Of a stretch of DNA of 64,000 nt, positions 1 through 12,225 are shown one piece after another. Position 1 is the first letter of the stretch. Every line of letters begins with the position of its first letter. Under the pieces are notes generated by a model. It ran no database searches. It was not told the origin of the DNA and saw nothing but the letters and a program-made list of their open reading frames with translations. Source of the DNA: Heterotrichella gracilis. Lineage: Eukaryota; Sar; Xanthophyceae; Tribonematales; Xanthonemataceae. The position numbers were made by a program, and so were the translations under genes. The stretch is taken from assembly GCA_032358255.1 (NCBI GenBank), contig JAULBX010005998.1, positions 62,001 through 126,000 of the forward strand, read 5' to 3'.

Positions 1-163
1 TAAAGTATCCTTCATAGGCAGGGTGCCGAATGCAGACAATGGTGGGCCGACAAATAAGGGGGGGGCAAGGCGCACCAAACGAGGTAAACGTGGAGGAAAG
101 ACGAGATGCACCCCTTCGGGTGCGGGGTGCTTTCGGTGGGCGGGAGGTCATTTAAATGGGTTT

Positions 164-217
164 ATATAATATAATATAATATAATATAATATAATATAAT
201 ATAATATAATATAATAT
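164..217. repeat. ATAAT microsatellite
   Basis: About ten near-perfect units of ATAAT. It lies about 40 bases upstream of the first exon of copy A, so probably inside an intron of that gene. The bases to its left hold no exon I can recognise. Confidence 0.95.
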
Positions 218-255
218 GTACTGAAACATTTCAATTCCCCTCTTTACCTCTGCAG

Positions 256-3200
256 GTAGCTGCCCTATGTGCCTCTACAGCCAAGTGTTCCCACTTCACC
301 TTTGATCCCAAGTCACGCAAAGGGCGTCTGTACAACGCCAAAGAGTTTGTCAACATCGTACACTTTGGCGCTCTGGTAACCAAGACATTAATTGGCTCAA
401 AGCCCGCCACACGCGTCGTGGCCATGAAAGGTGCGCAAAGCATGCCCTGTCTGCTGCACCTCCCTGCGCACGTGGCCTATTAGGGTCGAAGGTTTAGGGT
501 TTAGGGGTAGTGTACACTCTGCACCCAGTGCGCCCTCCCTGATCGCTTGTCCCTGATTAGGGTTTCAGGTTTAGGGTTCAAGGGTGATGTACTCTGCACC
601 CGTTGAACCCTCCCTGAGGGCCTGTCCCTGGGGCAGGCTGCATCACGCTGAAAGAGATGTGCTGGCAACTTGCTGATGCTAGCAACGCATGCAGGGGACT
701 CTGAACCCCATACACAAGTACACTTGCAAAGCACTGGGGCCTTGCCAACAATTGGTAGCCATGACTCGATGTATAAGATGGCCATGATGGTACTGTGTGG
801 TGCCTACAGCTGGTTCTGCTGCACGATGTGGGCGCTGGTGTTTGCAACCTCCGATGCAACATCGTATGGCATTTCCTATTCCTTGAAATGAGGTCGTAAT
901 GCAGGTGTGACGCTGTACGCCAAGTACAAGAACCCATTGACATGCCGCAAGAACCAAGTGGTGCGCCCGTATCCCCAAACCCTAGTCCCAATCATTGTCG
1001 TGCTGTAAGAATCATTTAATCCCCAGTAGTGTGCCTATACTTTGGAACTCTTAGATGCAACACAGAGTCACGATATGGTATGCATGTGCATTCAATCCTG
1101 AACCCTGACCATGACCAAACTTAATCTAAGGAAGTAGTTACGCCTGCAAGCATCACTGCACCATTGGTGCCATGCATGGAAGAAGCGCTCTGGGCACCCC
1201 CTCTCAGACAATTGCAACTTGAACGGTCATCATATCATATTCATCACACCTGGACCCCCTGTTAAAAAACGAGATGTGCTTGCAAATGCGCACGCGTCAC
1301 ATCAGATCACATCATACATCTGAGTACACAATGTCTTCATCCCAATATTGCCGTCACGTGAGTCCCTTTGCTTAATACAAACAGGACATGCAGGGCAGCG
1401 GCATAACATTATGATCACATTATATAGCTTTAACACTAGCTTGGTGTTCAGGAGTTGCCATGTGAACCTATTTTCCTCTTGTGCGCCCTCTAATCTAAGA
1501 TATACGGAGCTTAAGCTGAAGCTCAACAGTTGTGTTTATTTCTATTTACATTGGTTTTCTTTCCGCAGGTGCGGTGGTCTTGCTTCAGGCCCATCAAGGC
1601 CAAACCCGTAGATGGTCGCATCTCAATTGGGGAGAGTGATTCAGTCCCTTTTGACCGCAAGTTCATTGTCTCCTATGCCTTGGGACTGGAGCAGTGCACC
1701 CCCTTCTGCTGGGCCTGCCCCCAGGGATGCAAAACATGTGACAAGAGCGTGACACCCTAAACCCCAAACGCCACATCCCTGATGTTGCACCTGGCCCCGG
1801 GGATGCAAGAAAGGTCACATTTGCGTGACACTGTAGATCCCAAACCCAGGTCTTTGCCAAATCGAATGCTGGGCCTGCCCCCTAGGATGCACACATGTGA
1901 TACATGCGGGCTAATGCTGGGCGTGCCCTTTGGAAGATGCAATGCAAGCATTATTGACCCAATCAAAGTGCACAGCTTTCACCAGACTCTCACGCAAATG
2001 TCTGATTAGCACCCCATGCAAGTCAACAAAAGCGCAGCACACCCTAGCAGATTGGTCTAGGTACCCTAATACCCTAACACCACAAACCCTGAGTGTAAAC
2101 CCTATATGAACGGCTTAAGTTGTTGTGGTGACACTCCTTCCTGCCGCATCTTCCCTGAACCCTATCCCTGCATCCCCTTGTTGCTACACTGCTTAGAACA
2201 TCTCCTCCAACACCCCTATGTCGCTGCCGCATGCAACTGTTTTCTGTTCTGGTCCATTTTTTTTCTACAGTTTCAGGGGCTTAATTATTTCCCTTACAGT
2301 TTCACATCGTTGAGTGGTCCACTTCACCAGTGGCTTGTATCTGCAGGCTGAACAGGTGCCATGAGTGCAAGAATGGGCTGCATGAAGTGGCCTCCTTGTG
2401 GGGACTCCCGTCGTCGTATTACGAGACTGCCGATTGCGGGTAAGCGCGCATGTACGCACACTACACTATATTCAGAAACAGGCCATGAAGCTGTATGCAA
2501 TTGCAATGCACCGGGGCTGGGCATATGTGTTGCTTGTCGTCTCTTTATGTATTTTCCCCCTCTGCCAGACAAAAAAAAATAGGAAGGAAAAAAAGTGGGT
2601 AAATGTATATGTGCCCCTGGGTGCCGTTTTATTAGGGATTTTTATGGTTTTATCAGGAGGACTTTAATATATCGCGTGGCGTGGTGTGGTATATTAAAGT
2701 CCTCCTGGTTTTATCATGTTGGTATTTGGCCTCTGAAGGTCCAATTACGTCCCTACCAAAACTGGCCGGATGCCCCCAAGGTGCCTTTGGTCGGCTACAT
2801 CACACCACCTCATTTTCAGCACGATATATGCGACATCATGTGATGGGCAGGGCACCATGGCGCCCTAATTATGCACCAGAAGCAACTCTTATCCACTGCC
2901 AATCACCAGGCCAGGCGTAATAGCAATGTGCTCTGCTGATTTGGTCTTTCTACCTGATCCACTGACAGTCCCACCTGAACTGATTGGTCCTCGTCCTCGT
3001 AACGCATGTGACACGAGAATGGTGATGATTATAGAACATGTCCAGGGGTGTGCAAATGTAATAACATTATAAGCTGTTAGTGATGTTGGCATAGTCCCAT
3101 AGTATGCCCCTGACTCGTACATGGATCTTGAGTTCAACAAATTTAAGGTCCAAAGTTAAAGTATCCAGGGAATTGCTGTTCTGGAGCTTTGATTATCGTC

Positions 3201-4939
3201 ATCAGATCGGTAGCAACTTGGCCCCTGCCCGCAGCTCGTGTGAGGATCGCAACGGCTGCTGCCCCTTTGTTCCGCCGGAGAATTGGGGATGCGCCAGCTG
3301 CCCTGGTCAGAGCGCCCTAGCTTTTGATTATCGCGTGTACGCAGAAGACATGATTGAAACGGTAAGGCAGCCATGCAATTTGCATCTTGCAGGGGCTTAA
3401 GATTAATGGCAGAGGCTGATCTTCAATTGCACGGCATTTCTAATTTCAAGCGTTGCATGCATGGAATGTGTGCATGTGGACGGCAAGCCTAACTCCGCCT
3501 GTGTGCTTTCCCTTCTCTGTCGTATTACGCCCACTTATTATTTCTTTATGATGCATAAACATTACAATATACATGCAGAAAGTTTATGTATTCCATTTGA
3601 TCAAACTCCTTTTCCTTGACTACGGTTGTTCACGCACAGGCTGGGTATTTATGTTTTGTTTATTACGTTTTTGTTGATCCCAGTCCTGAACCTATTGTGT
3701 ACACTGTGTCGCAGGCCCCAGTCGCGCCGGATTGTGTAGCGACTCGCTACGGACTGTATCCTTCGGAGGCTGGTATATTGTGCCAACCCAACCCGCGATG
3801 CTATATTCTGGTGAGCGGTGACTTTGAAGTCGTGGCATGTGCACAACCGCCATTGTTGCTGCAGTTCAGTATCGTGGATTCGTTCATGACTGCCACCAAA
3901 ATATTGTGTCGTGTTGCTAGAGTAGTATTACTATCTACTGGATGCCCAAGAATCCATGGTACTCGAGCTTGGTCATACAGTGGGGGGGTTCTCACCTGAA
4001 TATGGTAATACATGTATGCAAACCTGGTCAAATGACCGCCGTACACACAAATACATATGCAAATCGGTTCTGCATGTTTGTGCCATGTGTGGGGCATTTT
4101 TAACCTCGCATTTAATGCAGCCCATGCCCTATTCAGTGCAAGCACGGTCACTACAATGCCTTCAATGTGTGTGCAACCTGTGGGGTACATACCAAGCCAT
4201 GCGTACACTAACATGTTTATGACACACCACTTGTACATCACCATTGTCACTGCTTCAAATGTGCACCCCCCCCCCTCCCCAGAGGCCTGATGGATTGTCC
4301 TCCCCTTCGCTGACTGTCTACCCTGCTGGGATCGCCAACAACAATGCCTCTTGTAAAGCATTTGATGCTGCCCCCTTGGCCCTCCCTGGCCAGCCGCCCT
4401 TTGCCGGCCGCATTTACGCTGGGTTTGCCTTGAAAGGCGTACGCCGCTGCGTGTGCCGCGACCTGCCAGGCAGTCAAGACAACAAGGTGCGTTGGGACAG
4501 TTAATGCAACCTTCGCAGGGAAGTCTTGCCAGCCATATGCAAGCCTTGCTGCCATTTGTGCTGCCAGGATACGTTTGCACCGCCCTGCAGCAGTATCGTG
4601 TGTTATGTAACCAACCCCAAGCTGACACAGGTTTAGTGAATTAGTTGTGTCCCCCTGTTGCAGCTGGTGGTGGAGCTCAATGACTTTGGCGGAAAAAACA
4701 TGACACTCCAGGCATTTTCACTGCCCAAATGCACGGGCCGCGTTGCTGACCTGACTAGCGATGCAGTTCGGGTGCTCAAACGAGGGAGCTGCGCTAAGTC
4801 GTGGTATCTTGGCTGCAATTCAGCTGCGCTGCGTGGGACCCTGGCTGCATGCCAGTATTCTTGGCCGCGGATCTCAAGCGTCACTTTATGCGTCACTGAA
4901 CCAGGTGCATATATGTTTGGCCAGAGCCCATTGCCATAG
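256..4939 (+). CDS. Cysteine-rich extracellular protein, copy A (5' end outside window)
   Basis: I do not recognise the family. Eight exons are visible: 256-430, 905-960, 1569-~1737, ~2331-2439, 3235-3361, 3715-3810, 4283-4486 and 4664-4939. They match exons 3-10 of the complete copy at 51017-56475 in order, phase and sequence; that copy has a signal peptide, so this is probably a secreted or wall protein. The first exon (CSHFTFDPKSRKGRLYNAKE) vaguely recalls PAN/apple modules. Later exons carry dense cysteines (EQCTPFCWACPQGCKTC, CASCPGQ, RRCVCRDLPG). The 1737/2331 junction is uncertain: no donor here matches the phase used in copy B, and the chosen pair is simply in frame. Compared with copy B the last exon has about 17 extra in-frame residues (RGSCAKSWYLGCNSAALR region) and a short C-terminal extension. 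The signal-peptide and second exons must lie left of the window. Confidence 0.8.
2654..2707. repeat. Perfect 18-bp inverted repeat (hairpin) in an intron
   Basis: The arms at 2654-2671 and 2690-2707 are perfect reverse complements separated by an 18-base loop. The element lies in the intron between the exons ending at 2439 and starting at 3235 of copy A. It could be a small MITE-type remnant or an RNA hairpin. No flanking target-site duplication was identified. Confidence 0.85.
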
Positions 4940-5616
4940 TGTTAGCAAGCGAGCAATGAAAAACATTCAGCTTTGAAGAGGACCACTTTGTAATAATTGA
5001 GTTAATTCAATCGGAAAGGCCATCCGATGCCAAATTTGCAAAATCCTCACAATGAAAGTCTTGAAAGGTGACCTCCAAGAGTTAATTGAGCATGGGCATG
5101 CACTTTACATGCACCTTTTCTTTCCACAATAATTGTGAATCATTCTAATTGCACTGCATTAGAATGATTTGTGCCACACTGGGCAAATTTAGCCCTATCG
5201 AGTCAATGCAGGGGATTACTCAAATATTTCAAACACCAAGTGTGCGCCATACGCTATGAAGTTCATCACCATGAAGATACTTCCTGCTGACCAGTGCGAC
5301 ATTTACAGCGCACTGTATTTTCTGCAAGTGGACATGAATGTAAAGCACCTCAAAAATTCTCTCTCAGTGAAAACTTCGGTAATGTGAGTAGCTACTGGCT
5401 AGTAGCTGGCAGCGAGTAATCTAGTAAACGTTTTGTGCTAGTTGTTGTGCTGGCAATAGCAGAAGCGATGCCTATTGAACCGCTGTGGAAGTGCTTAGGC
5501 TGGAATGGAAGTTTAACTCGACATCAAATAGATGAAATATTGATGACATGTCATTGACTCGAGTTGGAATCATGATAACACAAAATCGAAAAAATTCAAT
5601 TGGCTAGCCTAAAGGT
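4940..5616. other. Intergenic spacer between convergent genes, with a small inverted repeat
   Basis: This AT-richer stretch separates the stop of copy A (+) from the stop of the GT8/DUF3431 gene (-). It holds both 3' untranslated regions. A 12-bp inverted repeat (5138-5149 with 5158-5169, 8-base loop) could form a hairpin. No coding signal is seen. Confidence 0.7.
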
Positions 5617-8600
5617 TCAGATCTCCAACGCGGAAGCAATATTGTGATCGAAAAACTGCCACGTTGTGTTTAGCGTCCGCAGATAACTCAACAACCCCAG
5701 ATTATTCTTGTTGCACCCCTTCTCCCGATACGCTTTCAGGGTTCCTGCCGGAATTCTCAGAGGCAACGGTAGCTTGGGATCATTATAGTACTTGTCATTG
5801 AAAAGCTCTGGAAACAACACGCCTGGCTCTCCCATAATGGTCTGCCACAAGACCTCCATCACCACCCCCGCATCATACCCCGTGGCAGTGACGTATTTGT
5901 ATGCAGCTTGGTACAGCTCTAATGGTCTGGCCACTACCCGCTCCCGGCGCACCATGAACTGGGCGCAGCATGGGCCCTGGAATTTAGGCGGCTCAGGACC
6001 CAGGAACTTGCCAATCCATTGCTCCCAGGCAGCTGCTTTTGCTTTTGACAGCACGACGCCTCGGTTCCTGGCCCATCCAGGTATCTTCTGGCCAAAGTGT
6101 CTCCAGTCCTGGTTCAGCAGCATGTTGAAGTTCTTGTACTCCGTCCTGAAGCATGTGTTTGCCATGATGGTGTCCAGGTGCGCCTCCTGGTGCCACGTGG
6201 GGGCCATGTGGCCGTGGATGAAGATCATCATGTCAGGCAGGCAGTAATAGTTGTTGACAATGAAAGACAGGAAGGCGCCTGCGTCCCGGCCAATGGCGGA
6301 GGGCCCGGTCTTGCATGTGGCAGACTCGGGGTTGCACACGTACACAGGGATGTTGAGGCCCAGGAAGGCTTCAGCTGCCTCTGGCACCACTGCGCGTGGC
6401 AGGATGACGGCCACCGGTGGAGGGGAGCAGCTGTCAGCACTTGTGGCATTGGTGTTATTGGGGGGCGCTGGCAGGAGGGGCGGGTCGTAGCCCTGCTGCA
6501 GCTCTGAGGCCATGATCTGCTCGTTGTCCTCCTCCACCTCTTGCAGCAGCGCCGTGGCATCGAGGGGGGTGGCCACCTGCACATACATCTAGTTTAAAAG
6601 TACTGGACATTTATGGCGATGTGTTCCATGGCGTGTCACCATGAACCCTTGCAGGGCAGCCTAGCGTGGTCTTGCCAGGGCCACGCAATTCAAACCCAGC
6701 CTGGTGCCCACAGAAAGAAAAACAAATGCTGCAAATGCTACTTTATTGCGCCACCTTAACAGGACAGTTTCTATTGCATTGTAGTGGGTTGGTAATTAGA
6801 GGTGCATGGCGGAGGATTCTCACCTGGTCACTAGGCTCCACCGGTTGGTTGATAAACTGCTGGACAGCGGTGGCAAATTCCATGGTCCCTAGAACCATTT
6901 GCAGCCCCCGCAGCTCGCTTCTTTTGTCCCCAGGTGGCCCCGTTGGCACCAGGAAGTATGCCCTGCTGGCCATGACTGTGTGCATGACCTCCTCGGATGT
7001 CATCCCCTGCAGGTTGTGGTCGTACACCGCAAGGGGGGCGCGCGCACGAAGGGAGGCGGGCTGGGATCTGGGGTGACAGGGAGGGGCAGAGGGTGAGATT
7101 GCTGATGGACCGGCCCTGGGTGCTGCCGGTGGGGCTGGTTGGGCTCGCCAATCATAATCCCACTCGACCAATAATTTAGAATGTAGACCAGAGGGTGGGA
7201 TTTTCTGCAACTTCCGACACCATCATGGACTTGATATATTTGCAGGCACATTCAAGGTCCAAAACAGCTCTTAAAATTAGATAACCACAAAAAAAATGGG
7301 GTGGGTGTGTCCAAGGCATGGGGCGTCAAAAAAATGTATGATGGTGTTCGTAATTTATATTTCTCACAACCTGCTTAGACAGGTTCTTTTTGTATGTTTA
7401 AAGCAATAAATTAATGAAATAGAAATGCAAAATACATACATATAATGAAATAGAAATGCAAAATATATGCATATAATGAAAGGAGCTGCACAGTTGTTGA
7501 CGGCCCCCGCTCCACAGCACATAGGATATTAGTTCATGGCATCTGACAAAATTTTGGACACATTGAAACTGTTCATCACTGGACCAGGTCAGGCTTCCAT
7601 AAGGAAGTGCACCTACTCGTAATGCTTCTTGCATTCTTCACACCCCTTGGTGCTGCAACCCGCACACAGCGCCGATGCCGCCCCCTGCCGCCATAGCCCC
7701 CCTTCTTGGTCCAGCACTTGTGTGATGAGTGCATTGTCTGCCAATTGCAGATGGCTGGAGTTGGCGGCGGACAGGGTGGCGGTGAGAGAGAGGTAGGTGG
7801 ACGGGGAGGGGGTGGCAAGGAACACATCTGCGGGGGGCGGAAAGAGGAGGTGTGAGGTGTGACCAGTCAGGTGTGGGGGTGGTGGGAGGGTGTGGCCAAG
7901 GAGACATGGTGGGAGCATTCGGCACAAGATGAAGAGAAGTGCGTAGGCAAAAAGTGATCCCCCACAGACCATAGAGAAGGGATACAGGGGGATGCACTCA
8001 CAAGCAAGCAGGGCTTGCTGTCTTGACAGTGCACCTGTTGAACCAATAACAATTGCCCATGCAGAGGTTGTTGGCACCGGCACATGCATGCCAACGCTCA
8101 TGCATAACAAATCTTATACAAATGCTCAGCAGACAGATACAGCACGGCATAATGTTTAGGGTTTAGGGTTTAGGGTTTGTGACGGGTCCCAGGCAGTAAG
8201 AAGACGCATGGTCGCCACACAGGTGCATCACGCCACCCGCCCTCCTACCTCCATTGATCATTCCCTCAGGTGCATTCGGATGATCTGCAATCCCCACTGC
8301 CCCCGCCGCCTCCCCGCACAGGTGAAACAGCTCCCCAAATGGGCGCAGCGCCACCGACCCCAGCGCCACATGCAGAACCCTGTCATACTCTTCCATCTGC
8401 CACACCCTGAGCCTGGACATGCACACACCCCAGCGCGCCCCCGCACACCCGGGCACTGATTTGGGGTGGCTCACGCCATAGATGAACTTGAGAACAGCGC
8501 CCCTGGGTGTTGGTGGTTTGGGTGTGGGTGTGGGTGTGCATTGGGACGTGACATTCCAGGCAAGCATGGCACGGGGATTATTGACAGATATCATGGCTTG

Positions 8601-9798
8601 TATTACATAAGTTATATGAGATACGGGTGTGATTTGCCCCCACGGCGCACAGTCCCTCGCCGGGACAAGTGCACGCATGTGACGTTTCCATTCCATGTGC
8701 TCCCCTCCCTGCCCCCCACCTCCTCTGCAGCTGCCCTGCTGCCTCCCACCCCGCCACCCCTGGCAGCAGCATCAGCACCACAAAATCGTGGTGCTCCAGG
8801 TGCGGGCGGAACACGCGCCAGCTCTCAAGGGTGGCAAGAACACCTGTGGTGGAGGGATGGGGGGTTAACACTTGCGGTACAAATGCGCATGGCAAAGTCT
8901 TCTTGCGGGCAAATATTTGCATGATTTGGGGCACAGCTACCCTAGCTAGGATTGTGGCGCAGGTACATTTGGTGTGGTACAAGCAGTCTAGTTGCATGCA
9001 TGCCCAACACTGACACTGGGCAAACCCTCACCCACCTTCATTGCAGAGTCATGTCACTAAATGGACCCAATGCAACCCAACCATGACAACAGGCCCCCCA
9101 TCCCCCCCCACCACCCACTCACGTGGCAGCGCCGCGTCGCTGTACATCAGCGTTGCCACCGCTGTGCGCCCCACACACGGGGGGTTCTCTGCCGCCACCC
9201 ACTGGGGGGCACCGCTGGCATTGGAGGACAGGCAGGAGCCAGGAGGAGGGGGGTGCAGGTCCAGCCAGTGAAGCTGGGAGGGAAGGGAAGGAAAATGATG
9301 AAGGAAGTGGGGAGGCAATGGCCACTACTGCAGGTGGGGCCGAGTACGGGTAACAACAATGCACCTGTGGTTGTGGCCGATTTTGGAGGGTGTCACCCAC
9401 AAATTGGGTGACACCCAATGTGTGTGTGTGTGTGTGTGTGCAGACGTGTGAACAGCCAGTGCTCCTGAAATGCACTTGACACACCAGCGCCCTGTGCATA
9501 TTGAATTGCCAGCCGGTGCGATTGGTGTATGCAATGCATCCATGCCCGAAAACCCTAACCAAACCCTTACCGATGATCCCTACAACCTCATCCCCCACAC
9601 CCTTACCTGCTCGTTCCCACTGTGTGTTTCAGGCCCCTTGAGCGTCACGTGGTGGGCCCCCGCGCCATGCCCAGCACTGAACCCACTGTCCACCAGGATG
9701 CGCCATGCCATGAGACTTCCCGTGATCAGCAGCAGCAGGACCGCCAGGGGGTGGATAAAAGCCAAGGGGCGAGAGGGGGGGGCAGCGGGCCGGACCAT
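5617..9798 (-). CDS. Type II membrane protein: GT8-like glycosyltransferase region plus DUF3431
   Basis: Seven exons: 9607-9798, 9123-9273, 8720-8843, 8249-8502, 7644-7827, 6824-7067 and 5617-6576; the joined frame is 702 residues. Residues about 14-32 (FIHPLAVLLLLITGSLMAW) form a single signal anchor after a short basic tail, as in Golgi type II enzymes. Residues about 65-300 resemble GT8/glycogenin-type enzymes: a start motif (GRTAVATLMYSD), LESWRVFRPHLEHHDFVVLM, then SRLRVWQMEEYDRV, and later a LADNALITQVL segment. Where GT8 enzymes carry the metal-binding DxD after EYDRV, this protein reads LHVALGSVAL, so catalysis by this half is doubtful. Residues about 384-702 carry DUF3431, seen from IPVYVCN, NYYCLPDMMIFIHGH and TWHQEAHLD. 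The role is inferred to be glycan-related in the Golgi; the substrate is unknown. The start is the only ATG that puts the anchor at the N-terminus. Confidence 0.85.
8154..8178. repeat. Interstitial telomere-type repeat (TTTAGGG)
   Basis: About three and a half tandem TTTAGGG units inside an intron of the GT8/DUF3431 gene. The unit is the plant-type telomere sequence. Confidence 0.9.
9418..9441. repeat. GT dinucleotide microsatellite
   Basis: About eleven GT units in intron 1 (9274-9606) of the GT8/DUF3431 gene; it reads as CA on the coding strand. Confidence 0.95.
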
Positions 9799-12225
9799 GA
9801 TGGGCGGGGCTGTTGCTTCAGCAGGGTGGCGGGGGACGGATTCCGTCAGCGCTGGCTAGGCACTGGGGCTGGGTCATGGCGTGTGGGGAGTCCTGCCGTG
9901 CTATTGAACACCGCTAGCCCACCATCCCATGGCCAGGCACTGCGTGTGTGGCTGGTGGGCTAGCGGCACTTGCGGGTTGTGTTGTGGTAGCTGTAGCTGC
10001 GTCTCTTGGTACCTCACGTAAGCCAGAAGGTTGCAGGCCACGGGGGTGATTGTGATGGGGCCAGTGCTTGGTGCGGCTTCTGCCACGGCTTCAGCCCCTA
10101 CTGGTTTAGTGGTGCCTGGTGGGTAGTGGGCTGTGGATGCCTCCCTGTGAAGAAGTCAGCAGTGGTCACACACAGCTGGTGCTTGCAGCAGTGTCAAGTA
10201 CGAGGCAGGTTGCAAACTTAGCAAGAAAGGGGTGTGCGCACTGAACACAGAAGGAGGAGTGGGTGCAATAAAACTTCAGGGTGGCAAGATTGTTCCGGTT
10301 ACGTGCGCTGTGACTGGCACAGACAGCAACTGCACAGTTTGATACGCATTTAAAACTGCCTGTACTACACGCCTTTTCTTTCACTCCAGTGGTGGCTATG
10401 GTTACAGAGCTGGGGGGAATGGAACCCTGATGCCCAACAGTGGTCATTATCACTTATCAGACAATGCTGTAATGAGAGGATATGGGTTATCGTTCTGCAC
10501 CTTCCAACCACCAACAAAGGAGTGGAAGGTTTCAGTAGGCTGCTTACTGAGCTGTCAGCTGGATGAGATCATTGACACATTAGTAAGTGAACGAAGTGGT
10601 GATCACTAACCAGACCTTGGTGACTGTCACCGAAAGGTGTCGTCTAGAACTGTGCAACTCCCAACAACTAGATGCTTTTACAGAAGAGTAGTTCGGAAAA
10701 TTGGTAAAACCGACGTGGGTGCATGCATGCAATATACCAGGTGACTATGAAGGTGTTTGGGAAGGTGCCTGGGAAGGTGTTCTATGAAATCCCAGACCGA
10801 CCAGTAAGGTCACCTCTTCAAACCTCAGCCAGCCTTGCAGTCACATCCCCATCCCACCTATTGTGACGTCGATGTGAACCTTTGGAATAGGACTGAAACG
10901 TTGCAGCTAGTGGATTACAACCGCATAACACAGAAACCACGCTCTTCGATAGTATCGAAAATGCACAAGAAGCAAGCAAGAAACAGAGCTGCGCGTTGAA
11001 TTCACTCACGCCATGTACATGGCTGTGTACACACACACTCTCTTCAAGTCGTGGCGTCCAGCCGTTACGCACCGTATAACCTGCAACTTCTATTGCTGGG
11101 TTGAATCAGTTAGCGCGAGTGACGCATGTGTGACCGAAGCGCGTACCAACACTGATGCATGCACTTGGGCGGCGCGCGGCGGGGCGGGCGTCCAGGTTCC
11201 ACAGCCTGGCACTTGCCAGAATCGCATGTGTGGGTGCCCACAACGTGCCACTGAGAGTAACCCTGCTCCCTGTCTAGCGCCAAAGCCTCAGATTCGCGTG
11301 GGCAATATCTCGAGCACAGTTTTGTGCTGAAATTTACGGCAACAGCGGCCGGCATGCGAATGCCAGTCCAGCACCGGTCCACAGTGGTTGACCTTGGCAA
11401 CTAGCAGCCACAGTTCCTGGAAACAGTCCTTCAAATGTAGTATAACTACTATGGCATCACTCACTAAACTCGGTGTGTCAAAACCATCTGCCATTACCAC
11501 AATGACTAAAGTTCATATTGAATCAGTCAAATGGCTCCACAAAATTTACTGCACTAAGGCCCACCTTGAACAATCCCACAACGTACGCCACACACGACGA
11601 GGGGAGGGCTAGGACCTGTCCCCGAGTCAGGCCCCAGGGCCAAACTGGCTTCGGCCATTATGGTAGGGACACGTGAGGGAATGACCAGCCTCCGAGGCTG
11701 GCTCTCTCTCACTCTGTCTCTTCCTCAACCAACGCCCTCATTCTTGAGATGAGGAGCGTAGTTATTTATTTATTTATTTTATTTGTAGTATAACTTACAC
11801 CTCTCTTAAACCACACTATACCCACTGCCCAATTGGCAATCAAACAGATAGCTCAACACCCATAATAAATGGTTCTTGTGGTGTATCATCTCGTACCCTC
11901 AGTGTTGAAGGGCCGGCAAACCTTGACAAGCAGTGCTTAAGCAATTAAAATTCCTATCCATCATGTTTTTCTATCCAAAACAGTTCACGCAGCCCTGCAG
12001 AAGAGCTTACACCAGTTGCAGAACACGTAGCACACACCTCACTCCCACATGCACACCCATCGCAGCCCAGTGGTTGACCTCCTTATGCCTCTCCTCTCCC
12101 CTTCCCCCATAGTTTCCCATTCCCAAATCCCCCATGCGCGGGATGCAATCCAATGGAATTGCACCCCATCACCCTGCGCGAAAACTCTACAGACAGAAAC
12201 CCTGCTAATAACCCTCGTTCAAACC
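9799..12225. other. Intergenic region upstream of the GT8/DUF3431 gene
   Basis: This 2.4-kb stretch should contain the promoter and 5' untranslated region of the GT8/DUF3431 gene and the 3' untranslated region of the Rab24-like gene. Reading frames inside are short, lack consistent splice sites and resemble nothing I know. A possible retroposed repeat (11590-11785) is listed separately. Confidence 0.6.
11590..11785 (+). repeat. Possible SINE-like element with (TTTA)n tail
   Basis: A moderately GC-rich block ends in several TTTA units near 11760-11785, as many non-LTR retroposons do. Similar TTTA or TAAA tails occur near 38555-38575 and 50740-50755, but the bodies next to them are not clearly homologous. 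No tRNA-type promoter boxes were found, so the family is not assigned. Confidence 0.3.

Noticed and set aside
3801-4628. Long minus-strand open frame of about 275 codons
   Set aside because: It is antisense to two exons of copy A whose splice sites and sequence match copy B; the antisense translation resembles nothing.
8154-8178. A true chromosome end
   Set aside because: Telomere-type tracts here are only two to four units long and lie inside introns and spacers, not at a window edge.
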